Part shown: one piece after another, positions 25,631-34,347 of the stretch
Numbering within the stretch: the first letter of the stretch is position 1
Layout: each line of letters opens with the position of its first letter
Source: Candidatus Thermoplasmatota archaeon
GTDB taxonomy: Archaea > Thermoplasmatota > Thermoplasmata > RBG-16-68-12 > JAGMCJ01
Assembly (NCBI GenBank): GCA_022848865.1
Contig: JAJISE010000016.1
Location: forward strand, 1 to 40,385
DNA length: 40,385 bases
Direction: 5' to 3'
Notes under the pieces: generated by a model
The model's input: only the letters and a program-made list of their open reading frames with translations
Told to the model about the DNA's origin: nothing
The model's database searches: none
Translations under genes and position numbers: made by a program

Positions 25631-25888
25631 TCTCTCCCATATCGCCACAAGAACGCCTCCTCTGTGATGGCGGGTAATCCACATCGGCTTATAAGAATGT
25701 TGACGACGGAGCTGATGGTGGCCATTGCGGGCCTCACAGGGCCTCGGAGACTCGGTGAGGTTCATTGAGATGCGGCCCACTGAGTACGTGAAGGACTGGT
25801 GTTTGGCTCAACTCCTCCCGCCACACCCGGGTCCTCGATCCTGTATCTCCCCTGAATGACAAACGAGAGTTCATAACCATCGGCATCC

Positions 25889-25949
25889 CAAGTACTACAC
25901 AGCGACGCCGAGGTGGGGCGTCTAACAAGTACCAATGTTTAAAGGAGGT
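25889..25949 (+). promoter_or_regulatory. Structured leader with strong ribosome site of the small secreted-protein gene
   Basis: A hairpin-forming inverted repeat GACGCC-N7-GGCGTC (25904-25922) is flanked by two CAAGTAC copies (25889-25895 and 25926-25932). Then AAAGGAGGT (25941-25949) sits 6 bases from the ATG at 25956, an unusually perfect anti-16S match. A TATA-like TTCATAACC near 25870 would give a ~60-nt leader containing the hairpin. The stretch between 25631 and 25888 otherwise holds the promoters of the divergent giant surface-protein gene and this gene; no other gene is seen. Confidence 0.5.
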
Positions 25950-25955
25950 AAATAT

Positions 25956-26483
25956 ATGAAAACAATATTCGCCACAGCTCTGACCGCGTTGGTCGCCTTC
26001 ATGATGGTCTTTTCCTTTTCGGCTTCGGCCATGACCGTCGAGAAGATCCCCAAGGGATTCGAACAGGAGCCCATAATCGAGGTCGACGGTGTCGACTACT
26101 ACTTGGCTGGCCCGCCGTTCCTCAACGACATACCTGGACACTACTGGAACGTCAATGGAAACCACATAACCGGTCTGCACTTCAACGAGGGTCCGATGCC
26201 GAACTTCTGGGCATCTGACATCGACGAGGGCGCCCTGCTGTTCAAGATCGATGCGATCATCGGCTACAACGATGGGAGCATGGTCCCGACGCAGCCCGGC
26301 TACGTTCACTGGCACGAATTCGCTCCAGTCGATCCGAGTATGCCGTACGATCCCGACATCGGGCTCTTCCTGAAGCATACAGCGGTCGACTACTTCTTCT
26401 TCGAAGCTGGACCTATGCCCATGAACGCACATTGGGTAGAGCCTGGTATAGACTACAACTTCATGAACAATGTGGTCTACTAG
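25956..26483 (+). CDS. Small secreted protein of unknown function, strong expression signals
   Basis: A 175-residue protein beginning MKTIFATALTALVAFMM with a clear signal peptide ending near SASA (about residue 25). The mature part of ~150 residues is rich in Trp, Tyr, His and Pro, with motifs VDYYLAGPPF, GHYWNVNGNHITGL, GYVHWHEF and MNAHWVEPG. The histidines could bind a metal, but I recognise no family. It has no membrane anchor and only a few basic residues. An AAAGGAGGT ribosome site decides the start at 25956 over an in-frame upstream ATG at 25935. A private terminator follows. Its codon use is more A/T rich than most neighbours. Confidence 0.75.
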   Translation: MKTIFATALTALVAFMMVFSFSASAMTVEKIPKGFEQEPIIEVDGVDYYLAGPPFLNDIPGHYWNVNGNHITGLHFNEGPMPNFWASDIDEGALLFKIDAIIGYNDGSMVPTQPGYVHWHEFAPVDPSMPYDPDIGLFLKHTAVDYFFFEAGPMPMNAHWVEPGIDYNFMNNVVY

Positions 26484-26502
26484 GCAGGACGACTAATACG
26501 AA

Positions 26503-26536
26503 GAGGACTCCTGGAGTCCTCACTCTTCCCTTTTTC
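26503..26536 (+). terminator. Hairpin plus T-tract terminator
   Basis: GAGGACT (26503-26509) pairs with AGTCCTC (26515-26521) around CCTGG, and CCCTTTTTC (26528-26536) follows. It lies 20 bp after the secreted-protein stop codon, where a hairpin plus T-run would end that transcript. The short remaining gap to 26619 shows nothing else. Confidence 0.55.
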
Positions 26537-26619
26537 TGAACTAGTGATTTCCTCACTGATTGTTGACTACTTAGGAATCCCTGCAAGTGGTTGGAGCAAG
26601 CATGTCCGAGATAGGTCTC

Positions 26620-28554
26620 TCATAGCTCCAATTCTCCAATCTCTGCGAGATCGTCCATTCGGTTTATCTTCACCAGGCTTTCGGAGATTGTGTAGATGAG
26701 CTCTTCGATGTACAGCGACCTGCGAACGCTGTAACGTGACCATCCCCCGTAGTCCCCTTCCAGAATGTCGTTGGCGTGTGATATCCCACCTCGTGGTTGA
26801 AACCCACCCTCAATGGTGAGGGAGAAGACGCACGCACCAGTCCACACAATATCTCCTCGAGTGTTGGGCGGAATGCCATTTGGGTACTTGTCGGGGTCAA
26901 TCTTGGCTAGGGTTATCGGGATTATCAGGAGGTTGTTCGACCTGCTGAACAGGAAGGCCTTGTGGTCGTAGAGGGCCTCCGAAGTGGTTCCCCGGTCTCC
27001 AATCACATACTTGGACAACTCGACCGGATTCGTCACTTCAGTCACGTCGAACAGAGAGAGCTTGACGCCTTGATACCAGGCGAAGTTGCCTTCCTCAGCC
27101 TCGACTGTCTCCTTCCCCAGGCCAATCATATGGTTCTCGTCGTACGGGTGCAAGTAATCTGAGTATCCTGGTATCTTGAGCTTGCCGAGGACCTGGGGAT
27201 TAGTGGGGTTCGATAAGTCAATGACGAAGAACGGATCGATCTTCTTGAACGTCACCAGATAGCAGCGGTCTCCCATGAACCTCGAGGAGTATATCTTCTC
27301 TCCAGGAGCTAGGTTCTCAAGTCGGCCCACAATCGCGAGGTTCTGATCAAGCACGAAGACGTGGTTCTTCGAATCGGAGGTCATTCTCCCCAGGCGGCCT
27401 TCGGTTGTGGCAATCCTGAAGTAACCCTCATGCTCGTCCATGGAGAACTGGTCGTTGATCTTTCCAGGGACTTCTCCTCTGGCGACGTACTCGATGACGT
27501 CCCCCTGAATCGATATCTTATGGACGGTTGTCGCCTCGGATCTTTCGTTGTTGGGATCGCTAAACCAGTAGCTGTAGTAGAGCGACGCAAGGTACACGTT
27601 CTCCTGAGAGACATAGACCTCCCCAGCGCTATCGGTCAGGAAGACGCCGTAGCTGACTTCTTCAGTGTTGATGTTTATGGAGACGATCGTTGTGTACACG
27701 AAACTCGGGGCAGGTTCATCGAAGAAGCAGATGTCCCAGGGCTCTACTGAATGGGTGGAGCCCCCGCTTGATATTTCTGGTAGTCTGAAGATATACTCAC
27801 CCATGGCGTAGTACTTGACTCCCTGGGAGGCGATAACGTAGACGAATTCGCCAATCATGCGGGAGTCGACGAACCTCCCTGAGATGGACACGTTGGTGAC
27901 GTAGGCTGGCGAGGATCTCGATGAGATATCGAATATGTGCACATTGGTTCCTCCCCGAGAGGCTCTCTCAAACAGAATGAGTCTTGAGCCGGACACAAAT
28001 ATCTCCGAGACGTCGTTCTCAACTGATATTCGGGAAAGAATCTGAGCGTCCTCCCCAGGATAGGCCTTGAGTACTGCCACCTCACCGTTGGAGACCACGT
28101 AAAGATGTTCCCCATCAGTCTTCACGATGTCGGGCTCATCAACACCTTCAACCTGAATGTTCGTCGTTGAGTAGTCCAGAGACCCTTCGTCCGCGAAACC
28201 GAGCAGCATTGTGCCCCCCCAGAATCCTCCGACTATCTCAGCGAAGCCCCCACCAGAGTAGTAGTCATAATACGTGGTCGTCGCGTTTTCCACGAAGAGT
28301 TCTAGCTCCTCTTGGCTTGAGAATCTATTCGGACACGTGCAGTTCGCTCCCACGTCAAAGCTCGTGCCTTCCGAAGGTGTCACTACTTCAACGTCTTCGT
28401 CGTCTTCAACTTGGACCACATCCTCGACGTCATCCCAGACAGAATCGTCAAACCAGACGACGGGAGTGATTTGAGCGGTTCCGGGAAGGTACAGCAGAAT
28501 CGCTATCATTATGACTCCCGATGTTAACGCACTTCTCCTCCACATATTGCCCAC
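26620..28554 (-). CDS. Secreted C-terminal beta-propeller protein (COG4880-like)
   Basis: A 644-residue exported protein. After a signal peptide/anchor (about 10-28, VIMIAILLYLPGTA) and an acidic linker (DDVEDVVQVEDDEDVEVV), the rest is a predicted beta-propeller. The conserved opening TNIQVEGVDEPDIVKTDG is the signature of the secreted beta-propeller family found in many archaea. Propeller blades with HIFDIS, YVVSNGEVAVL and ending GELEL follow. Function is unknown; probably surface-bound binding or processing. The start is GTG 28554, preceded by AAGGAGGT at the right spacing. In the gap 28555-28654 only a promoter (AAGCTTATG near 28600) and the ribosome site are seen. Confidence 0.85.
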   Translation of the reverse strand: MGNMWRRSALTSGVIMIAILLYLPGTAQITPVVWFDDSVWDDVEDVVQVEDDEDVEVVTPSEGTSFDVGANCTCPNRFSSQEELELFVENATTTYYDYYSGGGFAEIVGGFWGGTMLLGFADEGSLDYSTTNIQVEGVDEPDIVKTDGEHLYVVSNGEVAVLKAYPGEDAQILSRISVENDVSEIFVSGSRLILFERASRGGTNVHIFDISSRSSPAYVTNVSISGRFVDSRMIGEFVYVIASQGVKYYAMGEYIFRLPEISSGGSTHSVEPWDICFFDEPAPSFVYTTIVSININTEEVSYGVFLTDSAGEVYVSQENVYLASLYYSYWFSDPNNERSEATTVHKISIQGDVIEYVARGEVPGKINDQFSMDEHEGYFRIATTEGRLGRMTSDSKNHVFVLDQNLAIVGRLENLAPGEKIYSSRFMGDRCYLVTFKKIDPFFVIDLSNPTNPQVLGKLKIPGYSDYLHPYDENHMIGLGKETVEAEEGNFAWYQGVKLSLFDVTEVTNPVELSKYVIGDRGTTSEALYDHKAFLFSRSNNLLIIPITLAKIDPDKYPNGIPPNTRGDIVWTGACVFSLTIEGGFQPRGGISHANDILEGDYGGWSRYSVRRSLYIEELIYTISESLVKINRMDDLAEIGELEL

Positions 28555-28654
28555 CGTATCACCTCCTTATAGAATCTGTTGCCCGACTGACATAAGCTTT
28601 CTGGTACAGTTTTTGTACAGATAGGTGGACTCGTCCGGAGCGCGGCGTCTTGAT

Positions 28655-29284
28655 CTATGGTCCAGGCAGCGGGACGGGGATTCCAGAAACAGGCCCGTTC
28701 GACTGAGGAGTGTGCGGGGAGTTGAACCCTTCAGCTATAGTAGCCGTGGTATTGCACATACCCCACATGTAGTCGTCATCCCAGACAACCAAGAGGACGC
28801 TGAAGGTTGCGGGCCACCAATATGTCCATTCAGGATTCGAACCTCCTCCGAAGTCTCCATCACCGAAGTCCCAGTAGTATGTCACATCTGTGTGGCGGAT
28901 GGTCGCCCTTCCGGTGGCATTCACCTGCAGTCCATTCCAATCACCAGGGGAAGGCGTAGAGGGGTTGGATGTGTAGTCTATCGCTGAGGCGGGCGTTCCC
29001 ACTGAATAGAGGACTCCCTCCAGGTAGATCGTGTAGAGGCCATTCAAAAGGACCTCGACTCCTGGTTCGACTGTCAGGTTCGCGGGACTGAGGACGACGA
29101 CGTCGACCTCGACCCAGTATGGGCTTCCGTCCACGGTCCAGCTCGTGTCTGTTGAGATTGGCCCCTGGACTGGAGTCCCTGCGGTTGCTCGGTTTGGGCT
29201 GATGAGAAGGCTTGTGATGACCAAGACTCCCACGACGAGAACTGCTTGAATGCTTGACCTCGGGGTTCTCATTCGCCACAACAT
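28655..29284 (-). CDS. Short secreted beta-helix/PKD protein, possibly an internal-deletion derivative
   Basis: A 209-residue protein with a signal peptide (to about residue 35, ending RATA). It then has a beta-helix cap segment of the kind that opens NosD-like proteins (SWTVDGSPYWVEVDVVVL, LTVEPGVEVLLNG, PGDWNGLQVNATGRATIRHT). This joins abruptly at about residue 135 to a PKD-like strand YYWDFGDGD with later LLVVWDDDYM. The tail carries no membrane anchor and is Pro/Gly rich. It looks like two ends of a larger surface protein spliced together. ATG 29284 is favoured by a TATA-like AAGGATAAGT about 25 bp upstream. Gap 29285-29419 contains no gene. Confidence 0.65.
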   Translation of the reverse strand: MLWRMRTPRSSIQAVLVVGVLVITSLLISPNRATAGTPVQGPISTDTSWTVDGSPYWVEVDVVVLSPANLTVEPGVEVLLNGLYTIYLEGVLYSVGTPASAIDYTSNPSTPSPGDWNGLQVNATGRATIRHTDVTYYWDFGDGDFGGGSNPEWTYWWPATFSVLLVVWDDDYMWGMCNTTATIAEGFNSPHTPQSNGPVSGIPVPLPGP

Positions 29285-29419
29285 ACTATCTCTTCCTGGC
29301 CGTACTTATCCTTTCTAGACCGGAACACTCTGAGTGTATTCAGAATTTACTCATGGACTAGCACAGGAGATTGCATATTCATTGCGATCTGGACTCTCAG
29401 GGTCCGTTAAGAGCAAGTC

Positions 29420-30253
29420 TCACCGGTCAGAGATCCACCGGATCAAAGACGCGTGCTCGTCGCAGAACTCCTTGTCTCCGAGCTGAGAGGCGAGCACCTC
29501 CTCCTGCCAGTGAGAGTTGTACAGCCTGCATTCCGGGTCCTCACAGAAGGGTTCGTGCGTGATCGCGTAGAAGAGCGCCTGAAGCGAGTACCCCTTCATC
29601 ACGTCGGTCAGGCGGGGATCGTCGTAGTCCAGAAACCTCCCTTGGATCTGCTCTTTCAGGACCTCGGCGGGGACGTCCTCGCCCAATGCCCTGAGCTTCT
29701 CCCTCATCAAATAGTACTCCCTGGGCTTCGCGGGTGCTTCCACGATCCCGCTGGTGGAGATGATGCTCGGATATCCGCACAGGATCACCCGCGCGTGATA
29801 CCTTCTGTCTGCGTCATCGAAGGTTCCGAAAAGCCTCGACGTGAACGCCGCGTGGACAGCTCTGAGACTCAACTCCTCTTCCGGTATCATCTCCCGCAGG
29901 ACGAGATGAAGTCTGGCCGCATCGTACAGGACGCCGGAAATCCCACTCTCTGGCCTTTCGAGAAGCCTCTCCTCGAATCTGATCTCGCCGAGAAGGGGAT
30001 CGAAGCTCTCGAAGGGGTCGCTGATGTTCCTGACCTTCGTGCGCGCGATTCTCTCAGCCAGCTCCTCGGTGCTTCCGTGGTAATGGTGAGATACGAAATC
30101 GCCTCTGACCTCCACCCTCATTCCGGGGAAGAGTCCTCGAATGTGTGAAGCGATCTCCTCGATGACGAGCGTCTTTGCGGACGGATCGTTGTAGACGAAA
30201 ACATCGGTTGGGATGTTCCACTCACTTGAGTAGGTCGAGGGCAATTTCTGCAC
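29420..30253 (-). CDS. Putative metalloprotein, possibly DUF6775-like, overlapping thi4
   Basis: A 277-residue cytosolic protein. The C-terminus contains [17 protein letters not shown] followed by FCDEHA, a cluster of three cysteines and two histidines that resembles the Zn-binding end of archaemetzincin-like and DUF6775 putative metallopeptidases. The middle has [22 protein letters not shown] assign the family only tentatively. The start overlaps the end of thi4 by 32 bases. GTG 30253 is possible; TTG 30244 preceded by AAAGGTG is an alternative. The tight overlap suggests translation coupled to thi4. Confidence 0.55.
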   Translation of the reverse strand: MQKLPSTYSSEWNIPTDVFVYNDPSAKTLVIEEIASHIRGLFPGMRVEVRGDFVSHHYHGSTEELAERIARTKVRNISDPFESFDPLLGEIRFEERLLERPESGISGVLYDAARLHLVLREMIPEEELSLRAVHAAFTSRLFGTFDDADRRYHARVILCGYPSIISTSGIVEAPAKPREYYLMREKLRALGEDVPAEVLKEQIQGRFLDYDDPRLTDVMKGYSLQALFYAITHEPFCEDPECRLYNSHWQEEVLASQLGDKEFCDEHASLIRWISDR

Positions 30254-31001
30254 CTTTCTTTCCGGAGAGGAGCATCCCGCCGAATGTCGGACCCATCCTA
30301 GGCAGGCCGTAGGTGGCTGCCACTGCCATTCCCAGTGCCATCAGCCCCGGATGAACCTCGCCTGTGTGCTCGACGACAAGGTCCTCGGATTTCTCCACCC
30401 ACATCCCTCCTTCGCCGACCTTCTTGAGGATTCCCCTCTGCTCGAGCTTTGTCACCACTTCGGCCTCGTGCCCGGTCGCGTCCATCACGAGCTTGGACTC
30501 CAATGCGATGGGGTCGACGCATGTGATCTCCCGCGGAAGCGCGCTGACGGGTGTCCAGTTCACGACGACACCGCCCACCCTGTTGTTCTCCCTGAGGACC
30601 ACGTCATCGAACTTCGTCATGTTGAGTATCTTCGCCCCCGCATCGCAGGCCGCCGCGATGAGCTTGGAGCATGCATGCGGTCCCGGTGTCACGAAGAGGT
30701 TCTTCGAGAACTCCTTGTACGGGACGCCCAGTTCGTCCAGGACCAGATGAGCCGGCGCCCTGACCGTGATCGTGTTCATGAGGTAACCGCCAATCCAGAA
30801 GCCACCGCCAAGGTAGTTGTTCCTCTCGATGATCAGAACGCGAACGCCTTTCAAGGCGAGATCCCTGGCGGCCATGAGCCCGCTCGGCCCGCCACCGACT
30901 ATGATGACCTCCCCCTCCGCGAACTTCTCTAGATCTGCGGCAAAACCGCTGATGATGGCCCGCGTGACTTGACTCTCAGTTACCTTCTCAAAGGTTGTCA
31001 T
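30222..31001 (-). CDS. thi4: Thiamine thiazole synthase, Thi4 family
   Basis: A 259-residue flavoprotein-like enzyme that makes the thiazole precursor of thiamine from NAD and glycine. The dinucleotide-binding [14 protein letters not shown] lies at residues ~32-45, with [14 protein letters not shown] (59-72), [10 protein letters not shown] and the C-terminal [17 protein letters not shown] also conserved. The residue that decides sulfur supply is C161 in TCVDP. In methanogen enzymes this position is His (sulfide-dependent), while in fungi, plants and Haloferax it is the Cys that donates its own sulfur. GAGGTGA lies 4 bases from ATG 31001, and a TATA-like CTATATAC is at about 31033-31042. The frame stays open upstream but is not protein-like there. 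Confidence 0.92.
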   Translation of the reverse strand: MTTFEKVTESQVTRAIISGFAADLEKFAEGEVIIVGGGPSGLMAARDLALKGVRVLIIERNNYLGGGFWIGGYLMNTITVRAPAHLVLDELGVPYKEFSKNLFVTPGPHACSKLIAAACDAGAKILNMTKFDDVVLRENNRVGGVVVNWTPVSALPREITCVDPIALESKLVMDATGHEAEVVTKLEQRGILKKVGEGGMWVEKSEDLVVEHTGEVHPGLMALGMAVAATYGLPRMGPTFGGMLLSGKKGAEIALDLLK

Positions 31002-31063
31002 GAGTTCACCTCGCGAGAAATAGCTGCAACCAGTATATAGGATTTGGGAATCCCGGGCCCGCT

Positions 31064-31990
31064 TCACACGGAGGCTTCGGAGCCGCTGTAGAGCCGCTGG
31101 GTGAGATCGGCGTAGCCCTTGTAGAACTCCCACTTCCTCTCGATGCTCTCCTGCAGCTCGGCGATCTGCTTCTCGTCCATGTGCCTGAAGCGTCCCTGCA
31201 TCTTCAGGTATGTTTCGAGGTTCTTCATCTTCGGCTCGCGGTTGATCTTGAGCCGCCCGTTCTCGCACTCTAGAAGGAACCACATGCCGCATTCGACGGC
31301 AAGCTTCCCCACCTCGACCGTCTTGGACTGCTCGTACCTCCATCCTGGGACACAAGGAGCGTAGACCTGGAGGTAGCGGAAGCCCTTCGTCTCCTTGGCC
31401 TTCTTCACCTTGTTGATGAGGTCGAGCGGAAAGGACGCGCTTGCGGTAGCCACGTACGGGACGCCGTGAGCCATCATGATGAGCGGGACGTCCTTCTTGA
31501 AGTCCTGGTTTCCCTTCGTCAGCTTGCCGACGGGCGTGGTCGTCGTCGACGCCCCATGAGGCGTGGACCCGCTCCGCTGCACGCCGGTGTTCATGTACGC
31601 CTCGTTGTCGTAGCAGATGTAGATGACGTCCTCGTTCCGCTCCGCCGCTCCGGACAGTGCCTGAAGGCCTATGTCCGCCGTCCCGCCATCACCGGCGATT
31701 CCCACGACGGTCACGTCGTCGAGGCCCTTGCGCTTCATCGCCCGCGAGAGCCCCGATATCGCTGCACCGGTGTTCTCAAACACGGTGTGGTGATAGGGGA
31801 CCGTCCACGCGCAGTTCGGGAACAGGCCGTTGAAGACGCTCAGACAGCTGGCGGGGACGTAGATGATGACTTCCTTTCCCAGAACCTTCGCGATGTTCCG
31901 GACCGCCATTGCCGCGCCGCAACCAGCGCAGGCGGTGTGCCCGCTCGAAAAGATGTTCTCCTCAGGGAGGTCCTTCAGCTTGAGCCTCAT
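31064..31990 (-). CDS. porB: 2-oxoacid:ferredoxin oxidoreductase, beta subunit
   Basis: 308 residues of the TPP-binding subunit. The N-terminal [10 protein letters not shown] carries the CxxC that binds part of a [4Fe-4S] cluster, and the [18 protein letters not shown] stretch with later [10 protein letters not shown] is the TPP/Mg-binding motif. A third cysteine is in APCVPGW. The enzyme decarboxylates pyruvate or a related 2-oxoacid to acyl-CoA, reducing ferredoxin. ATG 31990 overlaps the alpha-subunit stop as ATGA; an upstream ATG at 32020 would lie inside porA. It is the last gene of a GD-A-B operon. Confidence 0.9.
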   Translation of the reverse strand: MRLKLKDLPEENIFSSGHTACAGCGAAMAVRNIAKVLGKEVIIYVPASCLSVFNGLFPNCAWTVPYHHTVFENTGAAISGLSRAMKRKGLDDVTVVGIAGDGGTADIGLQALSGAAERNEDVIYICYDNEAYMNTGVQRSGSTPHGASTTTTPVGKLTKGNQDFKKDVPLIMMAHGVPYVATASASFPLDLINKVKKAKETKGFRYLQVYAPCVPGWRYEQSKTVEVGKLAVECGMWFLLECENGRLKINREPKMKNLETYLKMQGRFRHMDEKQIAELQESIERKWEFYKGYADLTQRLYSGSEASV

Positions 31991-33168
31991 CCCAGGGCCA
32001 CCCCCCTCGTGCTCACCCATTCAACGTTCCTCTTCGCCTTCCCGGTCTTGGCGGCCTCTAGAAGGACCTCGTATATCGACCGGACGTCGGCCTCGGTGAC
32101 GTCCCTCCCGCCGAGACCACCTATGAAATCTATCACCGGAACATCGGAGTCGAAGAGAGCATTCCTCGCCTCCAGGTAATGGGGGCCTCCTACCCCGAAC
32201 GAGACGGACCTGTCGTAGACCCCGACGGCCTTCACATCACCGCAGACCTCGGCGATTTTCTCTACCGGATAGGGTCTGAACGCCCGGACCTTGACCAGAC
32301 CGACCTTCTTTCCCTTCTCTCTCAGCTCGCGGACAACCCCTCGTGCTGTTGACGTCACGGTTCCGAGGGTCAGGAAGGCCGCATCGGCGTCGTCCATGAA
32401 TTCGGTCTCGACGAGGCCGCTGTGGTCCCGCCCGAACGCGTCGGCGAAGTCGCGGTTGACCTCCTCGATAACGTCCTTCGCCTCGAGCATCGCCCTATGT
32501 ATCTGGTATGCAAACTCCTGCCGGTATTCTCTAGGTGTGACTATCCCGGAACCGATCGGGTCCTTCGGATCAAGGTAGGAGTGCCTCGCCTCGTACTTGG
32601 GAAGGAACTCATCGACCTCCTCCTGCTCAGCGAGCTCCACGGGCTCGACCGTATGGGAGAGGATGAACCCGTCGCTGCAGATCATGATCGGGAGAAGGAC
32701 ACGCTTGTCCTCGGCGATCTTGTAGGCCTGCAGGATCATGTCGTGGACCTCCTGGTTGGTCTCCACGTACATCTGCAACCATCCGCAGTCTCTCTGTGGC
32801 ATGGAGTCGTTGTACTCCACCCATATCCCGCCGGTGCTTCCAACGCTTCTGTTGACAACGCCCATGACGATGGGGAGCCTGAGCCCCCCGGCGCTGAAGA
32901 GAAGCTCGTGCATGAGCGCGAGTCCCTGCGAAGCCGTGGATGTGAACGACCTCACGCCGGCGGCCTGGGAGGCGATGACCGCGCTTATCGAGCTGTGCTC
33001 GCCCTCCACCTTGATGTACTCGCAGTCCATGATGCCGTCGTTGATGAACTTGGCTATGTGCTCCACCATCTGCGTTTGGGGCGTTATCGGGTAGGCCGCG
33101 ATGACCTCGACCCGGGCCCTCATGACGGCGTGTGCTGTGGCATAGTTCGACCCGACGACCCGCCTCAT
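31987..33168 (-). CDS. porA: 2-oxoacid:ferredoxin oxidoreductase, alpha subunit
   Basis: 393 residues. Typical alpha-subunit features are AAYPITPQTQMVEHIA near residue 25, EGEHSSISAVIASQAAGVRSFTSTASQGLALMHE and a C-terminal transketolase-like segment (VGLVKVRAFRPYP). It forms the catalytic core with the beta subunit. ATG 33168 overlaps the stop of the upstream gamma-delta gene by four bases (ATGA). Substrate is most likely pyruvate but branched-chain 2-oxoacids cannot be excluded from sequence alone. Confidence 0.9.
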   Translation of the reverse strand: MRRVVGSNYATAHAVMRARVEVIAAYPITPQTQMVEHIAKFINDGIMDCEYIKVEGEHSSISAVIASQAAGVRSFTSTASQGLALMHELLFSAGGLRLPIVMGVVNRSVGSTGGIWVEYNDSMPQRDCGWLQMYVETNQEVHDMILQAYKIAEDKRVLLPIMICSDGFILSHTVEPVELAEQEEVDEFLPKYEARHSYLDPKDPIGSGIVTPREYRQEFAYQIHRAMLEAKDVIEEVNRDFADAFGRDHSGLVETEFMDDADAAFLTLGTVTSTARGVVRELREKGKKVGLVKVRAFRPYPVEKIAEVCGDVKAVGVYDRSVSFGVGGPHYLEARNALFDSDVPVIDFIGGLGGRDVTEADVRSIYEVLLEAAKTGKAKRNVEWVSTRGVALG

Positions 33169-34136
33169 CCCTCCACCTCCCTGACCATGGTTATGGCATC
33201 CACGGGACAGACCTCAGAGCATATGCCGCAACCCTTGCAGTAGAAGTAGTCGACGCTGACCGATTCCTTGTCGGGGACTCTTCCGATGCAGCCGTCCGGA
33301 CAATGGAACCAGCACAGCATGCAGTAGGTGCATTTCTCGTCGTCGACGATTGGGTGGAACGTCCGCCAGGAGCCCGTCTCGTTCTGAACGGTCGACCCGG
33401 GACCGAGCCTTCCGTATTCGGTGTCCTGCGATCTGATTGCACACCCTGGTGGGAGTTCATCGACGTCCGGCAACCATTTCTTCTGAGCGGGGAATTCTCT
33501 CCCTCCGCTGCACATTCCGACCTCGGTCCTCTCGAATCCCAGCTTTGCCGCCTTGACGTTCTTCTCGGCGATGCCTTCTCCGAGCCTCTCGCCGAAGACG
33601 TCCATTATTCCCTTCTCGATCGATCCGATGCTGACCTCTTCCGTGGTCTTCGCAAAGGCGCCGAGCATGCAACTGTTGGTCGCCGGATGCCCCAGCGTCT
33701 CCAGGGCTATCGTGGTGGCATCCACCGTTCCCACACAGACCTCAAGGCTCAGCCGCACTTCGTCGGGCGGGCGGGCGGTGTTCAGGACTGCCGCTCCCTT
33801 CTTGTTCAGGCCCTGGCAGATATCCGTCTTCACGCTTCCCATGGGGACCCCTCCTGACGTTCCCTCGTGTCCCTCCATCCCTTTCGCAACGTCCACCAGC
33901 CCGGCAAGCCAGGGGTCCAGAACGATCACGTAGTCCGGTTTGTAGATGTGCGCCTTCGTGAGTATGCGTCCCTCTGCTATCCTGGCGAATGCAGCAACGG
34001 GAGCTCCTCGTCTCTCAGCTCCGAAGTGCGGGAAGGCCATCGCGTACTTGTCCTCGAAGACGGCCGCGCTCGCGAGTGCCTGCGCCGCCAGTACGGCTCC
34101 CTGTCCGCCTCTGCCGTGGAATATTATCTCCTTCAT
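33165..34136 (-). CDS. porGD: 2-oxoacid:ferredoxin oxidoreductase, fused gamma-delta subunit
   Basis: 323 residues. The N-terminal ~200 form the gamma subunit (starting MKEIIFHGRGGQGAV, with GAERRGAPVAAFARI). The C-terminal ~105 carry the delta ferredoxin with two complete [4Fe-4S] motifs, CTYCMLCWFHCP and CKGCGICSEVCP. In many archaea gamma and delta are separate genes, and here they are one polypeptide. It is the first gene of the operon. The promoter lies in the gap upstream, with a TATA-like TTTTCATC about 26 bp before the ATG and GGTGGT as a ribosome site. Confidence 0.88.
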   Translation of the reverse strand: MKEIIFHGRGGQGAVLAAQALASAAVFEDKYAMAFPHFGAERRGAPVAAFARIAEGRILTKAHIYKPDYVIVLDPWLAGLVDVAKGMEGHEGTSGGVPMGSVKTDICQGLNKKGAAVLNTARPPDEVRLSLEVCVGTVDATTIALETLGHPATNSCMLGAFAKTTEEVSIGSIEKGIMDVFGERLGEGIAEKNVKAAKLGFERTEVGMCSGGREFPAQKKWLPDVDELPPGCAIRSQDTEYGRLGPGSTVQNETGSWRTFHPIVDDEKCTYCMLCWFHCPDGCIGRVPDKESVSVDYFYCKGCGICSEVCPVDAITMVREVEG

Positions 34137-34157
34137 CTAGGTTACCACCAATGTGTC

Positions 34158-34206
34158 AGATGAAAAGTTGGACGATTCGATTCTGATAAACAGTTGGATG
34201 ATATGA
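34158..34206. promoter_or_regulatory. Direct repeats upstream of the por operon
   Basis: Two 15-bp imperfect copies of AGTTGGAYGATWYGA occur at 34166-34180 and 34192-34206, spaced 26 bp. They overlap or flank the TATA-like element (minus strand, about 34159-34168) of the por operon and are upstream of the divergent GTPase gene. Regulator binding is inferred. The rest of the gap to 34347 (about 140 bp) shows no gene; a GAGAGGAG ribosome site lies just before the GTPase TTG start. Confidence 0.45.
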
Positions 34207-34347
34207 ATATTGGCACAGCCACGAAAAGGTGCGCAGGCAGAGCCATCGCTGAGGCACGTTCTTATCGCAAATGAGAATCAGAGCGTGGGGTTGAAAATCT
34301 AAGGGGGGAATGGAACCGTTGACGAGTTTAGTCGAGAGGAGAGCCAT

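Noticed and set aside
30999-31355. Extension of the Thi4 frame upstream of 31001
   Set aside because: The added residues lie antisense-like over the end of porB and the promoter; the ATG at 31001 has a ribosome site and TATA element.
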